A stretch of 64,000 nucleotides of DNA from OMIW01 sp044235645. GTDB lineage: Bacteria; Bdellovibrionota_C; UBA2361; OMIW01. The position numbers were made by a program, and so were the translations under genes. The stretch spans positions 331,418 to 395,417 of the forward strand of contig JBIIHQ010000001.1 of NCBI GenBank assembly GCA_044235645.1, written 5' to 3'. Under the pieces are notes generated by a model. It worked only from the letters and a program-made list of their open reading frames with translations, made no database searches and had not been told where the DNA came from. Positions 34,109-43,306 of the stretch are shown here, one piece after another (position 1 is the stretch's first letter; every line of letters starts with the position of its first letter).

Positions 34109-35458
34109 ATGACGCCAAACATACAAACCTCTCAATTGTCTCTCGAATCAGTAGTTAATGCGACTCTCCCCGAGGTACCACGACTTGTCATATGTGACTT
34201 GCGAAGCCAATCCCATTATCGCGCCCAGATGGTATCTGAAGGCAACCTGAATAAGCCAGACAGAGCGGCTCGAGGGCTATTTCTAACGCGCCCGAACTCC
34301 GGCGATATTTGCGTACTGAGAGAGGATTATGATCGGGCGCACATCGAATGGTTGTGGGAAGTAGGACTGGGACCTCATCCAACTCAGATTCATTTTGTGG
34401 GAACCGACGAATCAGATTCAAAATTGTTATCCTCATCGAGCACTTTGTCCGACGTCGGGGGTAATCGATCATCTTCGATGTGTGTCGTGCCTTTTTATGT
34501 TGGTCCTGACGAGGAGCGTCTTGCTGACCAGATGAGGGCAAAAAAGCTGTTTGGCTCGGCGGAGTCGATAGGGATGTTTTTCAACGACAAGGTATCCAAT
34601 AAGAGCATCTGTTCTCAGGTCGGATTGCCGACGGTTGCAGGCTTTACGACAGACTCCAGTCAGTCACTAGAAGAAAAAGTAGCAGCAGCTTTGGATATGC
34701 TTGAGTTAGCTGGAGATATCATCATCAGAACATCTCAAGGATCAGGAGGTGGTGGAATTGTTATTGTAAGAGGCAAGGATCCAAATCCTGAGGAGAAGAT
34801 TGTTTCCTTTTTCAAAAACACAGATCAATCAGCGATTTTCCTTGTTGAGGAATTCCTATCGGTTACTGATTCTCTTAATATCCAGTTTGGCGTTTCGTCG
34901 AGCAATCTGACCTTTATTGGGATGAGTGCGCAACTATTAGCGGAAGGGATAAAGCATGAGGGAAATTGGGGTGGTTATGGATTCTTGGGTAGCCGAATAC
35001 CCGAAAAGTTTTTAGACGCAGTGGATGGGGCGAGCCGGCTTGCGCGCAAGGGGCAGGATATGGGCTATGAGGGGATACTTGGTTTCGATTTCATCGTAAC
35101 GGAAAGTGGGGAGACGTTCTGTATCGAGACAAATGCGCGGATTAATGGATCCACGATTGCATACCAGATCGTGGATGAAGTTGTAGCCCGCCACCATCAT
35201 TTTGCGGATGATTTAAGCTGGGTTTTGTTGTCGATTGACACACCTTATGATGATTTCCAGGGTTTAGCAGTTGGTCTTCGGGAGCGGCGCTTACCTCTTC
35301 TTTCCTCCGGGCAACTAACTCCGGGTAACTATGTAATCCCCATTGAGCACCTCGGAAGGGGGATGTGGTCTATCCTGCTCATTAATTCGGAGGTAGATGG
35401 CTCGGTAGATGACTTATTGGAGTTGATTAAAGAGTTCGGGGTTCAAACGAATAAGTGA
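34109..35458 (+). CDS. ATP-grasp ligase of unknown specificity
   Basis: A 449-residue protein with an ATP-grasp fold over about residues 145-360. Visible parts are FFNDKVSNKSICSQVGLPTV (fold entry), DIIIRTSQGSGGGGIVIV (nucleotide-binding Gly-rich loop), IFLVEEFLSV, and the metal-binding end FDFIVTESGETFCIETNARINGS. The N-terminal 140 residues resemble a pre-ATP-grasp domain. Such enzymes ligate a carboxylate to an amine using ATP, in peptide, siderophore or amino-acid conjugate synthesis. No biosynthetic partner is adjacent; 271 bases precede it and a methyltransferase gene converges on it. The ATG has only a weak ribosome site. Confidence 0.8.
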   Translation: MTPNIQTSQLSLESVVNATLPEVPRLVICDLRSQSHYRAQMVSEGNLNKPDRAARGLFLTRPNSGDICVLREDYDRAHIEWLWEVGLGPHPTQIHFVGTDESDSKLLSSSSTLSDVGGNRSSSMCVVPFYVGPDEERLADQMRAKKLFGSAESIGMFFNDKVSNKSICSQVGLPTVAGFTTDSSQSLEEKVAAALDMLELAGDIIIRTSQGSGGGGIVIVRGKDPNPEEKIVSFFKNTDQSAIFLVEEFLSVTDSLNIQFGVSSSNLTFIGMSAQLLAEGIKHEGNWGGYGFLGSRIPEKFLDAVDGASRLARKGQDMGYEGILGFDFIVTESGETFCIETNARINGSTIAYQIVDEVVARHHHFADDLSWVLLSIDTPYDDFQGLAVGLRERRLPLLSSGQLTPGNYVIPIEHLGRGMWSILLINSEVDGSVDDLLELIKEFGVQTNK

Positions 35459-35592
35459 ATCTTGGCAAGTATCAGCTTGGAGATACAATCTCGAGGATCG
35501 CGTCTTGTTTCAATCAGACAGAGGTTTTTGACTTCTGCTTCCATATCGAGGAGGGGGCGACATCCTCTGTGAAGGGTAATCAGGGGTAAAAA

Positions 35593-36393
35593 TTACAGAT
35601 CGTTAGTTGCGGATTTGGAACTCTTCTTTCGGAGTAAAAATAAGATCTGGTAGCCAAAAAAACTGGGTAACAAGCGGGCGAGTTCAATATGAAGTCGTCG
35701 AGCTAATCCCCAAATCCATGAGCTTTCTGTGGTCTGTCGAATCGAGGGGGGAAGAAGAAGTTCAATCGGGGGAATTGAGCTCCACTCAGTCACTATCTCA
35801 AGGTCAGAGCATGAAGCCAGCAAGGACCTGATGGTGGTGCGGGTAAAAAAGTGTAGATGGGTCCGGTCGAGGGGACCTTTTGCCATGCGGGGAAAGAATC
35901 CTGCGAGAAGAGTGAGACGGATCGCGATGTGGGCGATATTGGGAACTGACACAAGAAGATGCCCCCCGGGTTTGAGTCGGACGACCGCACTGGAGAGGAG
36001 TGGCTCGGGATTAACGACGTGCTCGAGGACGTCGAGAAGGAGAACCGTATCGAATCGCTCCTCCGCGGGTAGGTCATCGAGGTCTGCAACGAGGCGAGGG
36101 TAGAGGGTGGAGAGGTGACTCCAACTAGACCGGTCGGGCTCCACCGCGACCATATGTGGTAAGGTGGAGGAGCTCTCGCTGTTGAATTCGGAAGGGGGAG
36201 GGCGCTCACCCAGATAAAGCCGTCGAGCAATAATCCCACTACCAGGGCCGATGTCGAGTAGATTTCCAACGAGGGGAAGCGAGCGCAAGGTCGCTAACGC
36301 CCAGGCATGGCTCGAGCCGGGGGAGAGCTTTTCCGAATAGCGCGCGTGAGGTGGAAGCTCGCGGGGGGTCTGGAACAGTTCGTGCACTGACAT
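35593..36393 (-). CDS. class I SAM-dependent methyltransferase
   Basis: The SAM-binding motif is VGNLLDIGPGSGIIARRL (about residues 40-57), followed by an acidic residue in MVAVEPD and the post-I region FDTVLLLDVLEHVVNPEPLLSS and LKPGGHLLVSVPNIAH. That is the Methyltransf_11/23 pattern seen in UbiG-like and polysaccharide-associated methyltransferases. The C-terminal third (PIELLLPP...RLHIELARLLPSFFGYQILFLLRKK) is hydrophobic and may touch the membrane, common in those linked to surface sugar synthesis. The substrate is unknown. It is convergent with the ATP-grasp gene. Confidence 0.85.
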   Translation of the reverse strand: MSVHELFQTPRELPPHARYSEKLSPGSSHAWALATLRSLPLVGNLLDIGPGSGIIARRLYLGERPPPSEFNSESSSTLPHMVAVEPDRSSWSHLSTLYPRLVADLDDLPAEERFDTVLLLDVLEHVVNPEPLLSSAVVRLKPGGHLLVSVPNIAHIAIRLTLLAGFFPRMAKGPLDRTHLHFFTRTTIRSLLASCSDLEIVTEWSSIPPIELLLPPSIRQTTESSWIWGLARRLHIELARLLPSFFGYQILFLLRKKSSKSATNDL

Positions 36394-36522
36394 AGTGGAT
36401 TTGTGATACCTGGGGTGCAGATCAGGTTGTGGCTTACAATAGATTAGAGATGATGAAGCATTGGTGCAATCATGGAACGCCGTATTAGCATCTGGGTGGC
36501 GTGATTACTTTCCGAAGCGTGC

Positions 36523-36551
36523 TGGAATTACCCCCGCGACATCGCTATAGT
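36523..36551 (+). promoter_or_regulatory. candidate promoter of the murC-ftsZ cluster
   Basis: A good -10, TATAGT (36546-36551), has a weak -35 (TGGAAT, 36523-36528) at 17 bases spacing. It lies about 50 bases before the murC start. Confidence 0.3.
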
Positions 36552-36568
36552 GCCCAACCGAGGACAAA

Positions 36569-36590
36569 CAGGGGTGGTTGCGCCACCCTG
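36569..36590 (+). promoter_or_regulatory. hairpin just before the murC ribosome site
   Basis: CAGGGGTGG and CCACCCTG form a stem with one bulged G around the loop TTGCG. It ends 10 bases before the murC ATG, next to the GGGGG ribosome site, so it could affect translation initiation. Seen directly; the role is inferred. Confidence 0.4.
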
Positions 36591-36600
36591 TGGGGGATTT

Positions 36601-38001
36601 ATGTACAACACGCGACTTCATTTTCACTTTACTGGGGTCGGTGGGGTTGGGATGTCCGGCCTTGCCGAGATTCTGTTAAATCTAGGGTACCAGGTTTCAG
36701 GATCGGACTTGAAGGAGTCCTTGTCGGTGAAGCGACTCCGGGATTTAGGGGCTGCGGTTGCAATCGGTCATGCTGCGGAGCATCTTTCCCCAGCAGCGTC
36801 TTTGGTGGTTTTTTCCTCGGCGGTCAGCGGTGAGAATCCGGAGATCCTCGAGGCCCGACGAAGGGGGTTGCCAGTTATTCGACGAGCTGAGGTTCTCGCG
36901 GAATTGATTCGGTTAAAGTACGGGGTTGTGGTAGCGGGCTCACACGGAAAGACAACGACGACGGCAATGGTCGGGAGAATTCTTGAAGTCGGAGGCAAGG
37001 ATCCCACAATCATTGTGGGAGGAACGCTGAGCTCCTCGGGAGGGGGGGGGATATTGGGACGGGGAGAGTTTCTTGTTGCTGAGGCTGATGAAAGCGATCG
37101 GAGTTTCCTATTATTGTCTCCCGCGATAGCGGTAGTTACAAATATCGATGATGAGCATCTCGGGGCATATGGGAGCCTCGCTGACCTTGAACAGTCATTT
37201 TCTCAATTCCTGCATTCGGTGCCATTCTATGGACTTGCGGTTGTCTGTGCGGACGATCCAAGGGTGATGAGGGTCGCTGCCAGTCTCGAGCGTCGGATAG
37301 TAACGTATGGCTTTTCACCGGCAGCTCAGCTCTCTGCGATTGATATTTCGTTCCGGCCGGGTGAGAGCACCTTCACAGTGACCCAAGATGGAGAGTCGAT
37401 TGCCACGATGACGCTACCAATGCCGGGCCGGCACATGGTTCTTAATGCTCTTGCGGCTTGCGCGGTGGGTATCGAGCTGGGTATCCCCGTAGCTCAGATT
37501 GGTGAGGCGCTCGAAACGATGCCTCGTATCGGTCGGAGAATGGAGGTCCTCGCTCGCGCTCACGGGATTACCGTTATGAGCGATTATGGACACCATCCGA
37601 CAGAGATCCGGGCAACTCTCAAAGCGGTCAGGGAATCGTGGATGCAAGAACATCAGCGGCTTCGTGTCATCTTCGAGCCCCACCGATACTCCCGAACGAG
37701 CGACTGTTTCGGGCAATTTCTCGATTGTTTCGCGGCTGCTGATGAGGTCATGGTGAGTGAAATCTATGCAGCTGGTGAATCACCGATGGCAGATATATCG
37801 GGGGAGCGGTTGTTCCAAGCTATGCGACACGCCGGAAAACGGTGGCTTCCGAAGATTGCCGATTCCTTGCCAACTCTGCGTGAGGAGATGATGCCGGGGG
37901 ACCTCGTTCTCTTCATGGGAGCTGGTTCTATCGGAGGAATCGGGGAGCAGTTCGCCCGCTCATTGCAGGGGGCTGCATTGGCACCTGAGGGAATTGGCTG
38001 A
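36601..38001 (+). CDS. murC: UDP-N-acetylmuramate-L-alanine ligase
   Basis: The 466-residue enzyme adds L-alanine to UDP-MurNAc in the cytosolic stage of peptidoglycan synthesis. Its N-terminus has the UDP-binding FTGVGGVGMSGLAEIL and VSGSDLKES phrases. The ATP loop is VVAGSHGKTTTTAMV; later motifs include EADESDRSFL, VTNIDDEHL, MPGRHMVLNALAA and SDYGHHPTEIRATL with HRYSRTSD. The start ATG 36601 has GGGGG 5 bases upstream; a longer in-frame start at 36550 lies within the possible promoter/hairpin region and is unlikely. Its stop is directly followed by the murB ATG. Confidence 0.96.
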   Translation: MYNTRLHFHFTGVGGVGMSGLAEILLNLGYQVSGSDLKESLSVKRLRDLGAAVAIGHAAEHLSPAASLVVFSSAVSGENPEILEARRRGLPVIRRAEVLAELIRLKYGVVVAGSHGKTTTTAMVGRILEVGGKDPTIIVGGTLSSSGGGGILGRGEFLVAEADESDRSFLLLSPAIAVVTNIDDEHLGAYGSLADLEQSFSQFLHSVPFYGLAVVCADDPRVMRVAASLERRIVTYGFSPAAQLSAIDISFRPGESTFTVTQDGESIATMTLPMPGRHMVLNALAACAVGIELGIPVAQIGEALETMPRIGRRMEVLARAHGITVMSDYGHHPTEIRATLKAVRESWMQEHQRLRVIFEPHRYSRTSDCFGQFLDCFAAADEVMVSEIYAAGESPMADISGERLFQAMRHAGKRWLPKIADSLPTLREEMMPGDLVLFMGAGSIGGIGEQFARSLQGAALAPEGIG

Positions 38002-38964
38002 ATGGTATGGTTGAGCGCCGAGAATGGAAGGGGTGCTGTGATCAAACGAGTGACCGAGGGCGACGGCTTTGAGCTCAGGAAAATACTGGCAGACTGCTCC
38101 GGATTAGTGATCCGAGAGGGAGTGGCTGGCGCTCGTTACACTACTTTTGCAATTGGTGGCCCGCTCCAGTTTCTGGTCGAGCCGTGTGATATTGATGCTC
38201 TTGCTCGCTTGCGAGCGCGACTACATGCCGAGGGAGTGCCCTCTCGTATGCTGGGAGCAGGAAGCAATGTGGTTATTCCCGACGAGGGATTAGCAGGAGT
38301 AGTGATCCGTCTCGGGGAGGGGTTTCGTCTTCTAAAGGACCTATCGGAGGGAGTTTTTTCAGTAGGGGCGAGCTTCTCGGTGATGCGATTGTCTCGTGAC
38401 CTTTCGCAGGCGGGTTTTGCGGGGCTCGAGTTCGCAGGGGGCATTCCGGCATCGTTCGGGGGGGCGGTATTCATGAATGCGGGGGCGCACGGCGGGGAGT
38501 TCGGGGATGTGGTCGAGCGGGTGTCGGTGGTCCATCGTGATGGCACGACTGAGACTATCGAGCGAGGGTCTCTATCGATGACCTATCGCCGCGGAGATGT
38601 GCCAGTTGAAGCGATCGTCGTCGCGGGAGAGGTTCGTCTCACGGCATCCGATAAGGACCGGGTGGCAGAGAGGCGGGCAGCGTTTCTCACCCATCGAAAA
38701 GCAACGCAGCCATTACACCTTCCTTCAGCAGGATCTGTTTTTCGAAATCCTCCCAACCAGTATGCGGGAGAATTGATTGAGGCAACTGGTTTAAAAGGAT
38801 CCACAGTAGGGGGAGCTCAAGTATCGCTTCTTCATGGAAACTGGATCGTCAATCCAGAGAGAAGGGCGACAGCTGCTGATGTGCGGTCGATTATCGATAT
38901 GACGGTTGACAGAGTGCGGGAGGCACACGGGGTTGAGCTCGAGCCAGAGGTTCGGTTGTGGTAG
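38002..38964 (+). CDS. murB: UDP-N-acetylenolpyruvoylglucosamine reductase
   Basis: This FAD-linked oxidoreductase reduces enolpyruvyl-UDP-GlcNAc to UDP-MurNAc with NADPH, one step before MurC. FAD-binding phrases are RYTTFAIGGPLQFLVEP, RMLGAGSNVVIPDEGLAGVVIRL and FAGGIPASFGGAVFMNAGAHGGEF. The active-site Ser lies in LPSAGSVFRNP, and the end has ATGLKGSTVGGAQVSLLHGNWIVN. The product (320 aa) has the shorter type-II layout. The ATG follows the murC stop with no gap (TGAATG), so the two are translationally coupled. About 35 residues precede the conserved core. Confidence 0.95.
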   Translation: MVWLSAENGRGAVIKRVTEGDGFELRKILADCSGLVIREGVAGARYTTFAIGGPLQFLVEPCDIDALARLRARLHAEGVPSRMLGAGSNVVIPDEGLAGVVIRLGEGFRLLKDLSEGVFSVGASFSVMRLSRDLSQAGFAGLEFAGGIPASFGGAVFMNAGAHGGEFGDVVERVSVVHRDGTTETIERGSLSMTYRRGDVPVEAIVVAGEVRLTASDKDRVAERRAAFLTHRKATQPLHLPSAGSVFRNPPNQYAGELIEATGLKGSTVGGAQVSLLHGNWIVNPERRATAADVRSIIDMTVDRVREAHGVELEPEVRLW

Positions 38965-39137
38965 TCCGGGGTAGCAGATAATTGCAATCATAATAATTGC
39001 CGTCCATGTGGACGAAATGAGAAGATGGATTGCTCTCTTTCCCTTGATTGCCGATAGTACGGGTAGCTCGCAGAAGGTTCAAGCTCCGGTTTGTCTCTAT
39101 GGGAGGTGCTGATCATAAGGATAGGTGGGGAGAGGCG

Positions 39138-40091
39138 ATGAGCGAAAGAGCGCGGCACATTGCGTGGAGTGATGATTCGGATGAAGGAGGTGGGGCATCT
39201 TTGTCCGAAGATCGCTCTTTCATGATGCAAGCTCCTCAGGCTCTCCCGAAAGCGCGGGCAGGGCGATCGTGGGGATGGCGCCTCTTGGGTGTTTTTAGCG
39301 TATGCACGTTTTGTGTGCTTGGCGTCGTGGACACTCCCCGAGTGAACGCAATGCGCGATGAACTAGGTAGCTTGATAATTTCGGCCCGTGAAGCTAGTTA
39401 TCATCTTTGGTTCGATAAAGAGGTTGAAATAAGCGGTATTTCCGCTGATTACGAGGAGATCATACGGCAGGCGCTGCCTCTTGAGAGATCCTCAGTATGG
39501 TGGATTGTGAACCGCTCCTCGATTGCTGCTCGGTTGGCTATGTTACCCCGAGTCCAATCGGCATCACTCACGTCATGTGCAGGATCGTGGGGGTTTCGAT
39601 GCTTTCAATTAGATATTCAGGAGCGATACCCTTATGCGGTCGCTCTCCTCGCTGACCATGCGTGGATAGTGGGCAGGGACGGAGGTTTTATTCAGCCCCT
39701 TCAAAATGTTCGCTCATCTGATGATGTTCAGACATTCATTGAAGGCTCTTCGGCCGCTCTTGTGGCTCTCGACGGTGTGCAGGGAAAGGAAGGAACGCTC
39801 GACCTGGTGCGGGGAAGATTGCAGTATACCGCCGACATCATCCGAACCATCGAATCGGAGGTCCCGTTACGGGTAACTCGTGTATCGCTGGAGCAGAACG
39901 GAGAGGCGAGGGTATCTTTCAAGGGTCGATCATACGTTGCAATCTTCGGGTTTATGGGCTCGGATCTTTCGACGGTCGGCCAGGAGGCACGCCGATTGAA
40001 TCACTTATTGCCACGGATCGACCAACGGGGTGGTATCGTAAAGGAGATAGACCTCGCTTTTCAGAAGGTAGCAGTCGTTCGGTTTGAGTAG
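39138..40091 (+). CDS. ftsQ: cell division protein FtsQ/DivIB
   Basis: A bitopic inner-membrane divisome protein. After a cytosolic stretch comes one membrane helix (WRLLGVFSVCTFCVLGVVD). The periplasmic part starts with a POTRA-like segment (VEISGISADYEEIIRQALPLE; MLPRVQSASLTSC) and then the beta domain (FQLDIQERYPYAVALLADHAWIVGRDG), typical of FtsQ. I chose ATG 39138, which has GGGGAG 5 bases upstream; the longer frame from 39048 has no ribosome site. The order murC-murB-ftsQ-ftsA-ftsZ is that of many dcw clusters, without ddl between murB and ftsQ. Confidence 0.9.
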   Translation: MSERARHIAWSDDSDEGGGASLSEDRSFMMQAPQALPKARAGRSWGWRLLGVFSVCTFCVLGVVDTPRVNAMRDELGSLIISAREASYHLWFDKEVEISGISADYEEIIRQALPLERSSVWWIVNRSSIAARLAMLPRVQSASLTSCAGSWGFRCFQLDIQERYPYAVALLADHAWIVGRDGGFIQPLQNVRSSDDVQTFIEGSSAALVALDGVQGKEGTLDLVRGRLQYTADIIRTIESEVPLRVTRVSLEQNGEARVSFKGRSYVAIFGFMGSDLSTVGQEARRLNHLLPRIDQRGGIVKEIDLAFQKVAVVRFE

Positions 40092-40352
40092 AATGCGGTT
40101 GAGTAGTCGGGGGGGCTTTTTACGCCTCGTTTGTCTTTGCTAACGCCGTATGATCTGAGCAGTAAAATAATTCTCGTTTGTGACTTCTTTTTGTCCTGCG
40201 CCGTAGCCAAGGCGATTGGAATAGGGTAGAAGGTTCCGCACGAATTTCGAATATCACTGCATCAAGGAGAGGGGTAGACTTAACGTCGATGCGCAACTCC
40301 CTCTCTTTAGGTGAAGGAAATAGCGAAGGTTAAGCAACGCCGCGAAATACTC

Positions 40353-41624
40353 ATGAGTACGAAACGTCACACCGGTGGAACTTTCACAGCTGTCGGCCTT
40401 GATATCGGAACAGCCCATATCACGGCTTCGTTGACGGAGATGGGGAGGGAGGGGAAGCCCTCGATACTTGGTATGGCTCGCATTCCCTCTCGGGGATTGC
40501 GGAAGGGCGCCGTCATTCAGGTTGACAGTGTCATCGAAGACATCACCCGAGTTGTTAGGGACTTGGAGTCGAGTTCGGGCGCAAAGATACGTGCCGTCTG
40601 TGCCTCGATAAATGGAAGTCATATTAGCGGGGTCAACAGCAACGGAATAGTTGCGATTAGTGGGAGGGAGGTTCGCCAAAACGACGTCGATCGGGTGCTT
40701 GAAGCGGCTCGAACAATCGCGATACCCTCTGAGCGCGAGGTATTCCATCTTTTTGCTCAGCAGTTCGTTGTCGATGACCAAGATGGTATTCGCCAGCCGT
40801 TGGGAATATCGGGAGTAAGGCTTGAAGCGCGAGTTCACATCGTAACAGGCTCCTCAGCGAGTGCCCAGAACATAGTAAATTGCGTGAATCAGAGTGGTCT
40901 TACGGTCTCGGACATCGTTGTGTCGCCGTTAGCTGCTGGTCGGGTGGTGCTCACTGATGAAGAGCGTGACCTTGGAGTCGTGCTCCTCGATCTCGGGGCG
41001 GGGACGACCGGTGTCTCGGTATTTCGCTCTGGTGCGATTTGTCATACCGCGGTGCTGCCGGTTGGTGGACACCACATTACGAATGATATTGCGACAGGCC
41101 TCCGCACTACGCCGCAGGTGGCTGAAACGCTCAAGGTGACGGTGGGTTCAGCGAGCGTGAAGTTCGTGTCTCGTGATGAGATGGTTGAAGTTGTCTCAAC
41201 CCAAGGGCGCTCGCCGGCCTCACACCCTGTTCCCGCGCAGCCTCCTACGTTGGTATCTCGGGCGACTCTGGCGGATATTATTGAAGCGCGTGTTCAGGAG
41301 ATCTGCTCTCTTGTTCGGCGGGAGATCGCCAAGGGGGTATCCGGTGAGATATTCTCGGGGGGAATTGTACTGGTTGGAGGGGGTTCTCTTCTACCTGGGA
41401 TTGCTGAGGTAGTCCAGCAGTTAGTAGGCCTTCCCGTGCGGATCGGCTCTCCTCTTCATGTTACGAGCGCTAACCCCTTGGTGCAGTCGCCTCAGGCTGC
41501 GACAGCAGTGGGTCTCGGAATGCACGCGCTCGAAACTGCGGAGGGCGGGCGGTGGTATGGGGGAGCTGTTGGTCCTCGTCCGATGTTGAGACGAGTGGGC
41601 AGCTGGCTGTCGGAGCTTTTTTAG
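40353..41624 (+). CDS. ftsA: cell division protein FtsA
   Basis: An actin-like protein that tethers FtsZ to the membrane. ATPase-fold motifs are VGLDIGTAHITASL (phosphate 1), LGVVLLDLGAGTTGVSVF (phosphate 2) and IVLVGGGSLLPGI (adenosine). The 1C domain region contains INGSHISGVNSNGIVAI. The last residues (LRRVGSWLSELF) form the amphipathic membrane-targeting helix. ATG 40353 matches the usual start, though no ribosome site is clear; an upstream GTG at 40311 is an alternative. It lies 261 bases after ftsQ, so a separate promoter is possible. Confidence 0.95.
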   Translation: MSTKRHTGGTFTAVGLDIGTAHITASLTEMGREGKPSILGMARIPSRGLRKGAVIQVDSVIEDITRVVRDLESSSGAKIRAVCASINGSHISGVNSNGIVAISGREVRQNDVDRVLEAARTIAIPSEREVFHLFAQQFVVDDQDGIRQPLGISGVRLEARVHIVTGSSASAQNIVNCVNQSGLTVSDIVVSPLAAGRVVLTDEERDLGVVLLDLGAGTTGVSVFRSGAICHTAVLPVGGHHITNDIATGLRTTPQVAETLKVTVGSASVKFVSRDEMVEVVSTQGRSPASHPVPAQPPTLVSRATLADIIEARVQEICSLVRREIAKGVSGEIFSGGIVLVGGGSLLPGIAEVVQQLVGLPVRIGSPLHVTSANPLVQSPQAATAVGLGMHALETAEGGRWYGGAVGPRPMLRRVGSWLSELF

Positions 41625-42025
41625 CCCTGAAATGGGGCAAATCCTCTGTCTCCAATTCTTGTGGGGGGCAACACGTGGAGTAGAAACCTGGTGGTAGTCT
41701 TAGTAAGCGCGTCGGGGGCACTCTTAAGAGCTGGACGGAACACGGGTTCGCGTTGTAGATTGTCGGCCCGGGGGTGGTGGAGCTCGTCAAGAGGCGGTAA
41801 GGTGGTTGGTGAAGTTGTGGCTTCGGTTGCGACCTCGGGGGAAAGGGTTGATAGGTGTGAACTGCAGAGCAATCAGCGTGCATTGCAGGGATGGCCTTGT
41901 GGTGAATACTTAGCAGGAAAGGGTCGGCAAGGAATGCTAATCACGGCATGAGTTATCAGAAAAGCAGATTGCGGATCTGATGAGGGGGACGATTCGGTCA
42001 CGTTTCGAGAAGATGAGAGGGGTCG
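41625..42025 (+). other. 401-base gap between ftsA and ftsZ
   Basis: A G-rich stretch with open frames on both strands, but none has a ribosome site or protein-like composition. It is long for an ftsA-ftsZ junction and may carry an extra ftsZ promoter or an untranslated leader; I could not place a convincing -35/-10 pair. No repeat or RNA gene is recognised. Confidence 0.4.
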
Positions 42026-43189
42026 ATGGAGAATTATAGATCGTTTGAGAGTGGCGCTGTTATCAAGGTATTTGGTATCGGTGGCGCGGGTGTTAATGCG
42101 GTGAATAACATGATTCGGAGTGGGCTCGAAGGAGTCCAATTCTTTGCCGCAAATACTGATGCACAGGCGCTCGGTTCGTCTGAGTCGGTGAATCGCATCC
42201 GCCTCGGTGAGGAGATTACAAAGGGTTTGGGGGCGGGGGCTGACCCTGATGTTGGTTATGCTGCGGCCAAAGAGAGTCGTGATCACATACGAGCGTCGCT
42301 CGAGGGTGCTGATATGGTGTTTATCACCGCTGGAATGGGTGGTGGAACCGGGACCTTGGGATCGACCGTGGTAGCAGAAGTGGCTCGTGAGCTGGGATGT
42401 CTCACAGTAGGGGTGGTCACCAAACCATTTATGTTTGAGGGACGGCGCCGTATGAAGAATGCGGAGCGGGGCATTGCTGAGCTTCGTAAGCAGGTTGACA
42501 CCCTTATTACCATACCGAATCAGCGTCTTTTGAGTATCGCTGGGCGCAATACGTCATTAATTGACACATTCCGACGCGCTGATGACATACTCTTTCAAGC
42601 GGTTAAAGGGATCAGTGACCTAATTATATATGAGGGATTGGTTAACGTCGATTTCGCCGATGTTCGGGCAGTGATGTCGGAGATGGGAATGGCGATGATG
42701 GGCACTGGTGAATCGCGCGGCGATAATCGGGCCCTTGAGGCCGCCGAGCGGGCGATATCGAGTCCGCTCCTCGAGGACCTCTCTATCAAGGGAGCCCGAG
42801 GCGTTTTGATTAACGTCACAGCTTCTCCTGATGTGACTTTACAAGAAGTAAATGAGGCCGCAGAGTTGATTCACTCTGAGGCTCATGAAGAAGCGAATAT
42901 CATCTGGGGTATGGTGATTGATCCGACGGTGGAGGATCGAGTCCGGGTCACGGTCATAGCCACTGGCTTTGGCGAGCGAAAAGAGGAGACCGCGGCTTCC
43001 ACTGCGGGAACTTCTGCGAATCGTGAATCCGCGATCCATGATCGACTCGATATCCCAGCGTATGCTCGTCGGCCCCGAGAAACCGCTACGGGTGACGTGA
43101 TTAAGCTCAAGAAGCTTTCGGTCATGTCCTCGGGAGAAGATGAGGATAAGTATGAGATTCCGACCTTCTTGCGTAAGCAGATAGACTAG
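42026..43189 (+). CDS. ftsZ: cell division GTPase FtsZ (variant GTP-binding motif)
   Basis: The tubulin homologue that builds the division ring. Conserved parts include VFGIGGAGVNAVNNMI, NTDAQAL, the phosphate-binding T4 loop, RLLSIAGRNTSLIDTFRRADD, NVDFADVRAVMSEMG and the T7 region. The conserved C-terminal peptide (YEIPTFLRKQ) binds FtsA and others. The signature GGGTGTG reads GGGTGTL at residues 105-111, followed by GSTVVAEVA rather than AAPVVAE. The nucleotides (ACC TTG GGA TCG) confirm it. GAGGGG lies 5 bases before the ATG. Everything else is full length, so it is very likely functional, but GTP binding or hydrolysis may differ. Confidence 0.96.
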   Translation: MENYRSFESGAVIKVFGIGGAGVNAVNNMIRSGLEGVQFFAANTDAQALGSSESVNRIRLGEEITKGLGAGADPDVGYAAAKESRDHIRASLEGADMVFITAGMGGGTGTLGSTVVAEVARELGCLTVGVVTKPFMFEGRRRMKNAERGIAELRKQVDTLITIPNQRLLSIAGRNTSLIDTFRRADDILFQAVKGISDLIIYEGLVNVDFADVRAVMSEMGMAMMGTGESRGDNRALEAAERAISSPLLEDLSIKGARGVLINVTASPDVTLQEVNEAAELIHSEAHEEANIIWGMVIDPTVEDRVRVTVIATGFGERKEETAASTAGTSANRESAIHDRLDIPAYARRPRETATGDVIKLKKLSVMSSGEDEDKYEIPTFLRKQID

Positions 43190-43306
43190 AAAGTTCCTGT
43201 AGAAGGAAGTTCTCTTGAAAGTGGTAAGCGGGGGATCTCTCTGCCTTACTCCTGAGTGCCTCTTCCCTGAGAATTTTGATGGGATTGAGGCACGAGGGCA
43301 TTACGT

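Noticed and set aside
41661..41951. Possible small gene between ftsA and ftsZ.
   Set aside because: No ribosome site, Arg/Gly/Ser-rich shadow-like composition, and similar-length frames exist on the other strand.
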